This document shows, one piece after another, positions 1 to 9,310 of a stretch of 64,000 nucleotides of DNA. The notes under the pieces were generated by a model. It worked only from the letters and a program-made list of their open reading frames with translations. It made no database searches and was not told where the DNA came from. A program made the translations under genes and the position numbers. Position 1 is the first letter of the stretch. Every line of letters begins with the position of its first letter. The DNA is from Yponomeuta sedellus. Lineage: Eukaryota; Arthropoda; Insecta; Lepidoptera; Yponomeutidae. Location of the stretch: NCBI GenBank assembly GCA_934045075.1, contig OW203732.1, positions 9,821,001 through 9,885,000 of the forward strand, read 5' to 3'.

Positions 1-1841
1 CCTAAATACCACACAATAGATATAATATGCGCACAGGAACCTATCGTGCGGCGTCCTGTCAAACATGTGCAATAATGTTGTAATATGTTTCTACTATTTC
101 TGTCTAATAATATATAGCAAAAATATTGTTTTGATCGTACATGTCGGGACTGTATGCGTGCACGCAACAGCCACGCATCTTCGTGGATCCCATATTCATG
201 GATATCCTCCAAAGCAGTTTCTCTATAAGTTTCTATAAGATATAAGCCGTTGTTGAGGTGCTCGCTGCAATATGATTTTGCCAGTTTTAACTGATATGTC
301 CCCAATGACAGCAAAATCACGTCCTGTTCCCTCAATCGTGGAAAGTCTTGAATGTCATTTGCTTCCAATCTCTGGAAATTGGCTCTTCTGTTGTTTAATC
401 TTTTTGCTTCTACATAATCATATAACACGTTTGGGGTTTGCCTTCTTTCAACAATTTTTTGTAAAAAAGCTTCTGCGTGTTGGCTATCGACAATAGGCCT
501 GTGGAAGTGATTTGCAATTGCTGCTGCAATCATAAAATCCCCGAACATATTAGGCATTGTGTTATTAAAATATTTTTGGCGCAACAGCTTGAAATCTCTT
601 TTGAAACGCCCGTTAACCACTTCCACTACCCATCGGCACATTGTCACCAGCCGGGAATCATTTGCTTGAGAAGTCGTGAGCTGCGACTCTTCCCGGTTCT
701 TCGTCGGGGGGACGTGAAATTCGTAGCCACATGCTTCTATATGCTGCAGACTATCCCTGAACCCGCGGTCCAAAATAAATACGTCATTCGGCTGAAGCAA
801 TATATGAAGGGGATTTTCCTCGTCAGTCATTAAGTCGCTCATTATCTGCGCATCAGTTTTTGTTGCAGCGTATGGTCCTTTAACATCTATAATGTATCCG
901 TCAGTGGTTACGATTAAAAATGGTTTCAACAAGTTTTGGAACTTGTGTAAACTGTAGGATTGCCTCTGAAACAAAAAGTTTGAACTCTTGTATATATAAA
1001 TATACGTACCATCGCAAATAATAATGGCTTTATAGTTGTCTTCATTTCCATACAGTGCTTTTGGAATCCTCAAGTTTCTCTCCAATATATCTTCTCTATT
1101 CATGTGATCCACTCCCAAGTGTCGCACAACGTAGTCAGTGCTAAGACACTCTCGTGCGATGGCCAACTGGCGTTCGAGTTTTCTCCGAGACATGTTAAAC
1201 AACGTCGCAAGTCTCGCGTTGGGTTCTCCTGTGCGTAGTTTCGTTAGTAAAATGCCCAAAGTGGTTCTGGGATCTGCACTTCTATTTCTTAATAATGGAT
1301 TTTGCTCTAAGATGGCATTAAATTCATCATTAGTACGTCCAGTCCAAAAGTGCATTTCTTCTTCATTCATGCCTCGGTCGCTAAAACGTAATCTGGGTGA
1401 GTTTAAGGCATTTCGCATTAGGTCACAAACATCCCTGAAGTGGGCAGCCGTAAAGTCATGGGAAATGTTGCAATGTTGGGGCAAATCATCCCAATCATTC
1501 CCATTAAGGTGATCGTGACATACTCTGGCACTGTCGGGGATATACAATTTATGTTGAGAAAATACGTGGATTTTAACAACATTTGGAATTCGATGGCGGG
1601 TTTCATTAGCGCAGCCATGAAAGATACAATGCGTCGCGGTATTAGGTGCTCTCATATATTCAGGAATATGAAGCATTTCTTCTAATTGCGGTTGTAGTTG
1701 TTCTTGCGGTTGTAGTTGTTCTTGCGGTTCTGCTTGTTCTTGCGGCTCCGGCTCGGGTTGAGGGTTTGCATGACCTCTAGTCGCATTTTCGGCTCTTTGC
1801 CAGCATCGGTAACATACTCTTCGGGTGTTGTCAAACACGAC
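1..1841 (-). CDS. DDE transposase-like protein, exon 2 (3' end beyond window)
   Basis: I translated the minus strand: the frame is open from 1841 to position 1 with no stop (613 codons), then leaves the window. Numbering includes the 46 residues of exon 1. C56-x2-C59 completes a C4 zinc motif begun in exon 1. A Gln/Pro/Glu-rich linker follows. C118-x4-C123...C154-x2-H157 resembles a THAP C2CH finger. A helix-turn-helix-like region lies near the motif TKLRTGEPNARLATLF. The catalytic core has D323 (ICDGTYIY), D404 (FILDRGFRD) and E453 (WVVEVVNGRFK), a D-to-E spacing of 48. The C-terminus carries C637-x-C639...C649-A-H651 around GRRTIGSCAH. Known: DDE_Tnp_4 proteins of PIF/Harbinger and ISL2EU-type elements have such a core, some with THAP fingers. 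Inferred: a DNA-binding transposase or a domesticated relative acting in the nucleus. The unbroken frame across two exons argues for recent activity or selection. Family assignment is less certain than the DDE fold. Confidence 0.82.
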
Positions 1842-2342
1842 CTGAAAATGATATATGAAAATGTAAGGAAAAGAAAAACAACTTTGGTTTCCGAAAAATA
1901 CCTAACAAAATAACGCATTGGGGGTCATTTGTGGGAGGGATTTGTTTTTCTGTCAGAAGGTGTGCGAATCGTCAAATATATGCCACAGATTCACAGATTT
2001 CTCAGAGATCTGGTTGCGGTTTTCTGTAGTTGTGTGTACGAAAACAAGGCATACACACAACCACACAAAACCGCAACCACAGTAATTGGTTGTGGTTTTG
2101 TGTAGGCCTTGTTTTGGTGGTAAATACATCGTGGAAGACGTAAAAGTGAAAAAGGAATCACTTGAATGTTCTTTAAGCGACCAGAATCACTTATCAATCG
2201 GTTTTCACTTTTACGTCTTCGTTACCTCATTTACTACTAGAATAGATCTGGGATGCAGTTGCACATGATTTCAATTGGTTTCCTTTTATATCGAAGGTTC
2301 AGTGAGGATCGAGTGGAAAAAAAAAGTGCAATAGGTACAAAC
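1842..2342 (-). repeat. Intron of the DDE gene with foldback insert
   Basis: A 501-bp intron with GT/AG borders. It contains clustered inverted repeats. A 27-bp arm at 2012-2038 pairs imperfectly with 2052-2078. A third related arm lies at 2088-2114. A perfect 19-bp arm at 2134-2152 pairs with 2202-2220. This looks like a small foldback element of about 210 bp (roughly 2010-2222) inside the intron. Confidence 0.6.
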
Positions 2343-2480
2343 CTCCAGAGCAGCGTTTTCTCGTATAAATGTTACTAGCTCCACGTGTGTTCTTGTCAAG
2401 GCTTCCGACAGAACGCGTACTTGATATCTGCCTCGGTATAGCCCTCTTCGGCACATTACACAGTTACGGTAACGTTCCAT
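2343..2480 (-). CDS. DDE transposase-like protein, exon 1
   Basis: ATG at 2480 (minus) starts a 46-codon exon beginning MERYRNCVMC and ending AALE. The donor GT is at 2342-2341. It joins in phase 0 to the acceptor AG at 1843-1842, giving ...AALE-VVFDNT.... C7-x2-C10 here and C56-x2-C59 in exon 2 make a C4 zinc motif only after splicing, which strongly supports this exon. The frame extends upstream of 2480 but only with non-ATG codons, so 2480 is the start. No promoter motif was recognised upstream. Confidence 0.75.
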
Positions 2481-2997
2481 TGCAACGAAACAATCCAATC
2501 GTTAAGCACCCAAGTCCAATATAAAGCCACGGTCAACAAATAAAACGGGTAACAGAGTCCAAAATGATGCCAAGGTCAAAGTCGATGTGAACAATGAGGA
2601 GCGTAATAACGTAGCACTTAACACAATATCAGCAAACGACTGACTACCTGCGCAAGCGGCCAAGCGTTCCTCACCCTAACATACCTGCCCCCGCGCCGTG
2701 TCCCGGAGCGCGAGAGGGGTCAAAACCGAATTCCAGCGTTACCCGTGACCGTGAGTGGGAGAGAGAGCGCAATGTCGCTGTCTCGCTCTAATGATTTATG
2801 ACAGAGTATGCATAGATGTGATTTTCGTAAAAATCATGAGCATCGGTTGAGTTAAACCAGAGATATGAATTTTTCTAATTTCTATTTAGAGCAAAAAATG
2901 GTACTTTCCGACGAGCATATTTCAAAATGGACAATTCATACGGATTCGTCTTCATAGAATTTATTTTTTCACTTGAAAAGAGCTATCCAACGACATA
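2481..2997. other. Region upstream of the DDE gene; nothing coding
   Basis: No ORF or known repeat was recognised. A moderately GC-rich patch at about 2650-2790, with GAGAG runs, could be the 5' flank or promoter of the DDE gene. No TATA box was seen. The other terminus of the adjacent mariner was not found here. Confidence 0.4.
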
Positions 2998-3001
2998 TGA
3001 C

Positions 3002-3809
3002 TCATCTTGATTGGACATAAGGACCAAAACGCCCATCATCCTTTGAAAAAAGGAAATAATCACTAGGAGCCAGGTCTGGACTGTAGGGTGGGTGGTTGAT
3101 TTCTTCAAATCCTGTTTCGGCGAGGGCACGTCTCGCAACTCGGGCAGTGTGCACGGGCGCATTGTCCTGCAAAAACAGGACTCCTTTCGCCAGTTTGCCT
3201 CTCCTTTTCTCGACAACCACTTGACGGACTTTTGTCAACAATACGGCGTAATAGTCTCCGTTCATTGTAGTATTTTTGGGAAGGTAGTCGATGAACAAAA
3301 TTCCTTCGCAATCCCAAAAAACAGTGGCCATGAGCTTGGAAGCCGATCTTTCCACTTTGAATTTCCCTGGCGGCTTTTCTCCCGTTGCTATCCATTGCAT
3401 TGACTCTTGTTTTGACTCCGGATCGTACTGCCGGATCCATGTTTCATCGACAGTGACGAGGCGAGAAAAAACATCGTCAGGATTATCGCCACAGTTGCTG
3501 ATGCCTATGGATTCAGCTATCTGCCACATCTTGATTCGCCGATCTTCGAGAACAAGGTTTTTCACTTTTTCAATATTTTCTTCGGTAACGGCGGTGTTTG
3601 GACGTCCTGACCTGGAATCATCTTCGAGCGACTCCCTGCCGTGTGAATTCACGTGTCCAACGTTTTACGGTGGCAAATGAAGGTGCAGAATCCCCATAAA
3701 CTGCAGACATTTCTTCAAATATTTTTGTCGGCGTTTTGTTCTTCTTGGTGAGGAATTTTATGACAGCTCTGTACTCCAATTTCGTGCAAAGCGCGGATGA
3801 CTCAGACAT
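3002..3809 (-). pseudogene. mariner (DD34D) transposase, frameshifted and internally deleted
   Basis: ATG at 3809 (minus) opens MSESSALCTKLEYRAVIKF, the N-terminus of a mariner transposase. Around 3620-3652 the frame shifts into a second segment that runs to about 3002. That segment keeps the catalytic stretches DETWIRQYD, LQDNAPVHT and HPPYSPDLAPSD, with DD34D spacing between the last two aspartates. An in-frame gap of roughly 60 codons, judged from family length, lies between the helix-turn-helix (WQIAESIGIS) and the first catalytic Asp. The C-terminus is lost after SDYFLF, with no matching 3' terminal repeat beyond it. The gene is dead. Its 5' leader is interrupted by the Jockey LINE at 3854. 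Confidence 0.88.
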
Positions 3810-3840
3810 GGTGTTGTTTAATGTTCAATTACTAGAAGCG

Positions 3841-3853
3841 TAATGATGATAGT
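3841..3853. repeat. Target-site duplication, low-coordinate copy
   Basis: TAATGATGATAGT, identical to 9298-9310. The pair brackets the Jockey LINE exactly and defines its ends. Confidence 0.93.
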
Positions 3854-4016
3854 CATCATCTCGCGGTCTTCTCACACTTCCCCCTGGGGAAAGTGGAGGG
3901 TCGGGGTCAGGGCGTGGCCCTCTTCCCGAGGGATCTACCGCTGTCCGCGGCTACGGACAGGTCAATGGGTGGCCTTCCAGGCGGTGGTCTTCACTAGGGG
4001 TCGCAGGTGGTCTTCT

Positions 4017-6698
4017 TTAGACCGAGTTGGCCGTGGACTCGACCAGGCTTCGGGGGACGCGCTTGGCGCGGCTGTCGGGCGGTCGCGCGTGCAGTGGCGC
4101 CAGCCCGCGCAGGTGCTGCAGCTGCGACCGGTCCGCACGCGCGAACATATCGGTCGCCAGCCGCGCCACGAAAGCGTCCAGCTCCTCCCACTTGAGGTCC
4201 CTCGCGATCGTCGCATTCCTCACGTAGCGAGGTGCGCCGACGATGGTGCGTAGGGAGAGGTTCTCCTGGGCTCGGAGCCGCTTCTTATTCGACTCCGAGA
4301 CAAGCGCGAACCATGCCGGCGCAGCGTACGTGAGGCGGGGCCTGACATAGGTCTTGTAGACCCCGAGCTTCGCTCGCAGAGGGAGGCGGGAGGTGAAGAT
4401 TGGACGCAGCTTCGCGCGCGCCACCTTCACCTGGTTGACGACTGCGCTGACGTGCGCAGCCATCGTTAGTCCACGGTCGATGGTGACCCCCAGGTATTTC
4501 ACTTGGTTCTGCCACTCGATGACCCGCCCGTGCAGCCGGAGCGGCGGCGGCGGGTGGCAGCGGCCTGTCAGCATGGCCTGTGTCTTCCCGACATTGACCG
4601 ACAAACGCCACTTCTTCAGCCAGTCGGGGAGAGCGTCGAGGGCACGCTGCATCTTGGTTGCAGCGTGCTTAGGTGACATGGACGACGCCAGGTAGGCGGC
4701 GTCGTCGGCGTATAGCGCCAATTGGACGCCCTCCGGGACTGGTATGTCGTCGGTGTATCGGGCGTAACAGGCTGGGGACAGGCAGCTTCCCTGGGGGACG
4801 CCGGCAAGGATGTGGCGCTCCTCGGACACGGCGTCCTCCACCGCCACTCTGAAGCGGCGATCCCTCAGGAACGAGGCCACGACCGCGGTGAGACGTCGAG
4901 GGGCAGCGGACGTCGACAGTTTGTACAGCAACCCCTCATGCCATACCCTGTCAAACGCCTTCTCCATATCCAGGAGTACTGCAACGGTGCACTCCTTTTT
5001 GTTGAGGCGCACCGTCATGTCGTGCAGTACCCTGGTGAGCTGAAGCGTCGTCGAGTGCTCAGGCCGGAACCCGAACTGTTCCGGACGAGGCTGGACGTGC
5101 GGGAGCAGGTGATGCAGCAGGAGCTTTTCGAACACCTTCGAGAGGGTACTCAGCAGCGTGATGGGCCGGTAGCTTTCGGGCTTCTGTGGATTCTTGCCCG
5201 GCTTGGGCAAGAGGATGACCAGGCCAGTTTTCCACGTTTGTGGAAAGTGACCGGTGCGCAGGATGCCATTGAACAGGCGCGTCACGACCGCAATTGAGCG
5301 TTGCGGGAGGTGCCGGAGCGCCGTGTTCGTTATGCGATCCTGGCCCGGTGCTTTCCTTGGCTTGGTGCGCTGGATCATCCGCTGCACTTGGCCGGGCGTG
5401 AAAACCACAGGGTCCTCAGCCGGGGCCATCGGTGCTGCGAAGTAGGCTCGGAGATGTTGCTCGACTGCTGCGACGTGCTCCGTGTCGTTTGTGGGGTTCG
5501 GGATGAACGCCTTCTCAAGGCACTCGGCGAAGACTTCAGCTCGGTCTTGTGCCTTGAATCTTGGGTGGCCGTCGCTGCCCAGCAGCGGCCGAACAGGCGG
5601 GGGTTCGGTCGACAGCCGCTGGCATAGGCGATGAATGGAGGGGGTGTCATCGCCCACGGTCTCGATGTGGCGCTCCCAAGATTCCTCGGCATTGGCATCT
5701 AGCTCCGCCGTCACTTTCATCGTCAGAGCGTTGAGGCGCGTCTTGAGCTGAGGGCAGCGGGAGAGCTGCCATTGCTTTCGGAGGCGGCGCTTTTCGCGAA
5801 TGAGGTCCATGATCCGAGCGGGCAGCCGAGTGGATTTCCCTCCGCTCGGAACAGTGCGCGAGGATGAGTCGAGCGCGCTCCGGATGCAGGCAGTCAGCTC
5901 GGACGTCAAGCACTCAGCGTCTTCCGGTGCGGCGACGGGGCGGGATGGGGTTTCCGCCGCGAGGGTGGAGGCGAAAGAAGCCCAGTTAAAAAGTCGACGT
6001 GGCGCTGGCGGTGCAACCCTGGTCGGCAGATCGTCAAGGACGAGAAGAACCGGCCGGTGGTCCGAGGGGAGGTCAGCGAAAACCTCCTGGCGAGGCGGCG
6101 TCCGCAGTCCCTTGTAGACGACGACGTCGAGTACGTCCCCCGAGCCATCACAGAGGTAGTGGGTGGGCTCGTCCGGACCCGCGACGTCGTAGTGGGACAT
6201 CACGGAGTCGGCGAAGAGACGTCGTCCTTGGGCGTTAGTGGCCGATGAGTTCCACGCGGTATGCTTGGCGTTGAGGTCGCCGGCGACGATGGTCGGTGAT
6301 GGCGACTCAAGGAGCCCCCGCAGGTCTCTAAAGTCGAAAGCGGCATCTGGGGGTTTGTAGGCGGCATAGAGTCGCATCACTGTGCCGGCGACTTGTACCT
6401 CGATGCCGAGAGCGTACATTGACGCAAGCTCCCGGAACTCGATCGGCTGGTGGACGACCTTCCTCTTCACTATCACCGCCAGTCCTCGGAAAGCACGGTG
6501 TTCGGTCTTCTCGTCCTTGCGATAGACGACGTAGTTGGGGATGGTGAGTTTATCACCCTCCCCAAGCCAGGTCTCGCTGAGTAGCGCCACGTCGATGTCT
6601 TGCTCCCGGAGGAAGACCTGGAGCAGCCGCTTCTTCTTACGTAGCGACTGGGCATTCCAATGCACCACCCTCAGAGGCCTAGCGAATGTTACGGGCAT
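4017..6698 (-). CDS. Jockey LINE ORF2: endonuclease-reverse transcriptase
   Basis: Replicates the LINE by target-primed reverse transcription: the endonuclease nicks DNA and the RT copies the RNA. The first ATG is at 6698 (MPVTFARPLRVVHWNAQSLR), giving 893 residues; the longer upstream frame begins only at GTG. N-terminal AP-endonuclease motifs: HWNAQSL, SETWL, VAGDLNAKHTAWN, SDHRPVLL. Central RT motifs: LLDMEKAFDRVWHEG, GVPQGSCLSP and the catalytic LALYADDAAY. The C-terminus has the YVRPRLTYAAPAW region typical of the clade, and no RNase H domain was recognised. The ATG lies 20 nt inside the end of ORF1 in another frame, so translation probably depends on reinitiation after the ORF1 stop. 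No frameshift or stop was seen. Confidence 0.94.
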   Translation of the reverse strand: MPVTFARPLRVVHWNAQSLRKKKRLLQVFLREQDIDVALLSETWLGEGDKLTIPNYVVYRKDEKTEHRAFRGLAVIVKRKVVHQPIEFRELASMYALGIEVQVAGTVMRLYAAYKPPDAAFDFRDLRGLLESPSPTIVAGDLNAKHTAWNSSATNAQGRRLFADSVMSHYDVAGPDEPTHYLCDGSGDVLDVVVYKGLRTPPRQEVFADLPSDHRPVLLVLDDLPTRVAPPAPRRLFNWASFASTLAAETPSRPVAAPEDAECLTSELTACIRSALDSSSRTVPSGGKSTRLPARIMDLIREKRRLRKQWQLSRCPQLKTRLNALTMKVTAELDANAEESWERHIETVGDDTPSIHRLCQRLSTEPPPVRPLLGSDGHPRFKAQDRAEVFAECLEKAFIPNPTNDTEHVAAVEQHLRAYFAAPMAPAEDPVVFTPGQVQRMIQRTKPRKAPGQDRITNTALRHLPQRSIAVVTRLFNGILRTGHFPQTWKTGLVILLPKPGKNPQKPESYRPITLLSTLSKVFEKLLLHHLLPHVQPRPEQFGFRPEHSTTLQLTRVLHDMTVRLNKKECTVAVLLDMEKAFDRVWHEGLLYKLSTSAAPRRLTAVVASFLRDRRFRVAVEDAVSEERHILAGVPQGSCLSPACYARYTDDIPVPEGVQLALYADDAAYLASSMSPKHAATKMQRALDALPDWLKKWRLSVNVGKTQAMLTGRCHPPPPLRLHGRVIEWQNQVKYLGVTIDRGLTMAAHVSAVVNQVKVARAKLRPIFTSRLPLRAKLGVYKTYVRPRLTYAAPAWFALVSESNKKRLRAQENLSLRTIVGAPRYVRNATIARDLKWEELDAFVARLATDMFARADRSQLQHLRGLAPLHARPPDSRAKRVPRSLVESTANSV

Positions 6699-9024
6699 TC
6701 GCCGGGCTTGGGGTGACGGGGGTTTGTGAGATCCCCGTCTGCAGCGCCGCAAGGACCTCCATGAGGGCACTAACCGCACGCGTCAGTGCCTCATGGGAGG
6801 TCGGGAGTGCTGCGGCAGCTGCAGGTGCTGCTGTGGCTGCTGCTGTGGTCGCTGGTGGAGCGGCCGCTACCCCAGCCTGCCCAGCGGGCTTTTTCTTCCC
6901 GCCCCTCTTCCTGCGCGGCTTGGTGGCCGCGGGAGTGGACCGGGATGTGGACGGGTTTGCCGGCGCCATGAGATTGGTAGGCGCCGACTCCTGCACTGCT
7001 GGCTGCTGCTGGGCCGGGGTGTTTCTTCCCCGGCCTCCCTGGCCTGAAATGGCCACGGTGCCTGCCTTTGTGTTCCGCGCCTCCTTGCGGAACACTGGGC
7101 AGGAGGAGTTGTTAGCGGCGTGTGGTCCCCCGCAGTTCGCGCACGTCGCTGGCTCCTCCCTTGGGCGAGGGCAGTCCCGGGCGTGGTGTTCCTCCCCGCA
7201 GCGCACGCATTTCTGCGGGCGGTGGCAGTGCTGGGAGGAGTGCCGGAACTGCTGGCACCGGTGACATTGCGCCGGCCCCTGCTTGCCGCGCCATGCTTCG
7301 ATTTTCACTCCCGGCATGTAGAGTAGCTCATTGAGCTCATACAAGGCCGGGAGGAGGTCGGGCGTTCGGCGGAGCGATGCAAAGAAGATGCATCCGGGGC
7401 GCCCCGCGCGCGGCCGGATGCTCGACGCATACTCCGCCTCAAAGCCGTGCTCAGCGAGGGCAACGATGATGTCTGCCGGCGCTGTGTCCGCCGGCAGTCC
7501 ACGGATCGCTACCTTGACGCTCCGCTCAGCTGGAAGGGAATAGGAGAACCACGACACGCGGTCCTCCCTCTCCAGCTTGGTGAGGTAGCGCTGGATGAGG
7601 CGGTACTCGTCGTCCTCAGTTGGGGTGAAACGCACGCCGTTCCCATACGGGCGCGCGTTCGGTGGACGGCCGAGTTCCGCCGCGATGTTCCTGAAGTGGA
7701 ACGCCCAGTTGGGTAGGCGCTCCACCACCAAGGGCGGATACTTCGGCCGCTTAGATGTTGCTGCTTTGGGAGCGGCGGAGGCGGCAGCGAGGACGGCGGG
7801 CTCGCACTCAGCGGCACCGGGGAGAGCAGTGGTGGTCGCGGTAGCGGTCGCGGCAGCAGCGGCAGTAGGGCCGGCGGGCCCTACAGGGGCAGGGCGGACG
7901 GGTCCTCCAGCAGAGCGGGCGGGTCCAGCGGCAGACCCCGGTGCGTGTCCGGCGGCGAGGCGAGCGGAGCCCAGCGCAGGGCGGGAAGGACCGGCGTTAG
8001 GGCGGGTGGCGGCTGCGGCAGGGCGGGCGGCGGCAGCGACCGGGCGTGCGGCCGTTGCGGCAGGGCGGGTGGGAACTGCGGCAGGGCGGGCGGCCGTTGT
8101 GGCAGGGCGGGCGGCCGCTACAGCAGGGTAGGCGGCCGCTGCGGCAGGGCGGGCGTGCCCCGCGAAAGGGCGGGCGGGCGCCGCGGAAGGGCGAGCGGCC
8201 ACTGGAGCTAGGCGCGCGGTTCCCGCGGCAGGGCGGGCGCGACCCGTAACAGGGCGGGCGACAGCGCTGGCGAATGTCGGCAGTGGAAGCCGCATCGGAC
8301 TGGACGGCGGCGACGTCAATCCGCGTGGACGGACTGGCGCCCGAGGGTCGGTCGAGGCGGTGTCAGTTTCCATGATCACCGCCCGGGGAGGCGGCGACGA
8401 CTGCGCTTGCTCTGGCAGCAGGCCCAGCGCCTGCATCACCTCGAAGGAGAGGTCCCTGGGCGGTGGTGACGGCGAACGGGGGGCGGTGCCCTGAGCGGAG
8501 CTCCCGTCAACGTGGGCGCGGTGCGGCGATGGCGCGCGGGTGTTGGGGGCGCTGCCCGCTGAGGGAGGGGACACCTGATGGCGGCTCGTCAAAGTGGCTG
8601 GTGGCGGAGTGAGGGATCGGTTGATTGTCGCGCAGTGGCGCTTCGCCTCCTCCTCGGCAGCGTCCGGGCTTCTCTGGCGGCGGCGGCGTGGGGCCGGCGG
8701 GTGTGGACCACTTGCGTCACCGATGCGGTCGTGATCCCCATCCGCAGCGCCCCATTTCAAGTAGGCCGCCTCCAGCTTGAGGTAGGCCTCCATCCATGAA
8801 AGGAGGCCGTCGGAGAGCAGGCCATCGACACGCAGACGCCGAGTCCTCAGAACGTCGGAGTCATATGTGGCGCGCAGCGCTCCCAGGCGGCCCCCTTCCT
8901 GGTGAGGGCCCACGTTATCTTCACCCGCAACCCTAGGGGGCGCGGGCTCTTCATCCACTTCGTCTCGCGGGAGACCAGCGGACACACGGCGTTGGTCGCC
9001 ATGGCGGCCGGGCTCGGCGGCCAT
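6679..9024 (-). CDS. Jockey LINE ORF1: gag-like RNA-binding protein
   Basis: The nucleic-acid-binding partner of ORF2. The frame continues to 9132 but that codon is GTG; the first ATG is at 9024 (MAAEPGRHGDQ), giving 781 residues, and the stop is TAG at 6679-6681. Order: Arg/Pro/Ser-rich N-terminal part, a long Ala-Arg-Pro repeat tract, a region starting near NWAFHFRNIAAEL that matches the PRE_C2HC-type gag domain of Jockey elements, then three CCHC-like knuckles (CHRCQQFRHSSQHC, CVRCGEEHHARDC, CANCGGPHAANNSSC), then a basic, Ala-rich C-terminus. The last 20 nt overlap ORF2. Confidence 0.9.
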   Translation of the reverse strand: MAAEPGRHGDQRRVSAGLPRDEVDEEPAPPRVAGEDNVGPHQEGGRLGALRATYDSDVLRTRRLRVDGLLSDGLLSWMEAYLKLEAAYLKWGAADGDHDRIGDASGPHPPAPRRRRQRSPDAAEEEAKRHCATINRSLTPPPATLTSRHQVSPPSAGSAPNTRAPSPHRAHVDGSSAQGTAPRSPSPPPRDLSFEVMQALGLLPEQAQSSPPPRAVIMETDTASTDPRAPVRPRGLTSPPSSPMRLPLPTFASAVARPVTGRARPAAGTARLAPVAARPSAAPARPFAGHARPAAAAAYPAVAAARPATTAARPAAVPTRPAATAARPVAAAARPAAAATRPNAGPSRPALGSARLAAGHAPGSAAGPARSAGGPVRPAPVGPAGPTAAAAATATATTTALPGAAECEPAVLAAASAAPKAATSKRPKYPPLVVERLPNWAFHFRNIAAELGRPPNARPYGNGVRFTPTEDDEYRLIQRYLTKLEREDRVSWFSYSLPAERSVKVAIRGLPADTAPADIIVALAEHGFEAEYASSIRPRAGRPGCIFFASLRRTPDLLPALYELNELLYMPGVKIEAWRGKQGPAQCHRCQQFRHSSQHCHRPQKCVRCGEEHHARDCPRPREEPATCANCGGPHAANNSSCPVFRKEARNTKAGTVAISGQGGRGRNTPAQQQPAVQESAPTNLMAPANPSTSRSTPAATKPRRKRGGKKKPAGQAGVAAAPPATTAAATAAPAAAAALPTSHEALTRAVSALMEVLAALQTGISQTPVTPSPANARNIR
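7860..8270 (-). repeat. Ala-Arg-Pro minisatellite inside LINE ORF1
   Basis: On the plus strand GGCAGGGCGGGCGGCC-like units recur with a period near 21 nt. On the coding strand they give about 18 units of the type AARPAAxA. All copies keep the frame, so the low-complexity linker length may vary between copies of the element. Confidence 0.8.
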
Positions 9025-9297
9025 GGCGGGCGGCGTGTAGGGGACGGGCCTGGCGCGACCAAGGTCGGCTAGCTCCCTCCGCACGTCTTTCCCCGGTGAT
9101 TTCCGCTTGTGGAAGGCCGGGGTCCAACGCACGAAGAAAAGTTCACCAACCTGGCAGCTTCGAGAGTGAAGGCGATCCCCGCCGCAGCGCGGGCCGATTC
9201 GCGCAGCCTTTTTATTTTAAAAAAAAGGTGACGTGAATACGTAGGGAGGGCGAGTCGCGCACGTCCGTCCTCAACCTGTGTCGAACACGAACTGCTC

Positions 9298-9310
9298 TAA
9301 TGATGATAGT
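9298..9310. repeat. Target-site duplication, high-coordinate copy
   Basis: TAATGATGATAGT, identical to 3841-3853. It marks the 5' end of the minus-strand LINE. Confidence 0.93.

Larger units (their letters stand above)
3854..9297 (-). mobile_element. Full-length Jockey-clade non-LTR retrotransposon
   Basis: A 5444-bp element, markedly GC-rich in an AT-rich window, flanked by a perfect 13-bp duplication. Read on the minus strand it has a 273-bp leader (9025-9297), ORF1 (gag-like with zinc knuckles), ORF2 (endonuclease and reverse transcriptase) and a 163-bp 3' UTR (3854-4016). There is no poly(A) tail; it ends in GATGATG. Both frames are open and the duplication is perfect, so it is a young, possibly competent copy. 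The ORF1 domain before the knuckles and the layout match the Jockey clade; an R1-clade element is less likely. It sits in the 5' leader of a mariner, so it is the younger of the two. Confidence 0.93.

Noticed and set aside
3854..4016. LINE tail as the source of SINE family A tails
   Set aside because: The LINE 3' end (GATGATG) has no similarity to the SINE tail modules, so this LINE is not an obvious partner.
6699..6779. ORF2 start at 6779
   Set aside because: That codon is GTG. The first ATG is at 6698, where the conserved endonuclease region begins shortly after.
4007..8249. Numerous GC-rich plus-strand ORFs across the LINE
   Set aside because: Antisense shadows of ORF1 and ORF2, with low-complexity Arg/Gly composition.
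9025..9132. ORF1 start at 9132
   Set aside because: GTG codon; ATG at 9024 is the first in-frame start.
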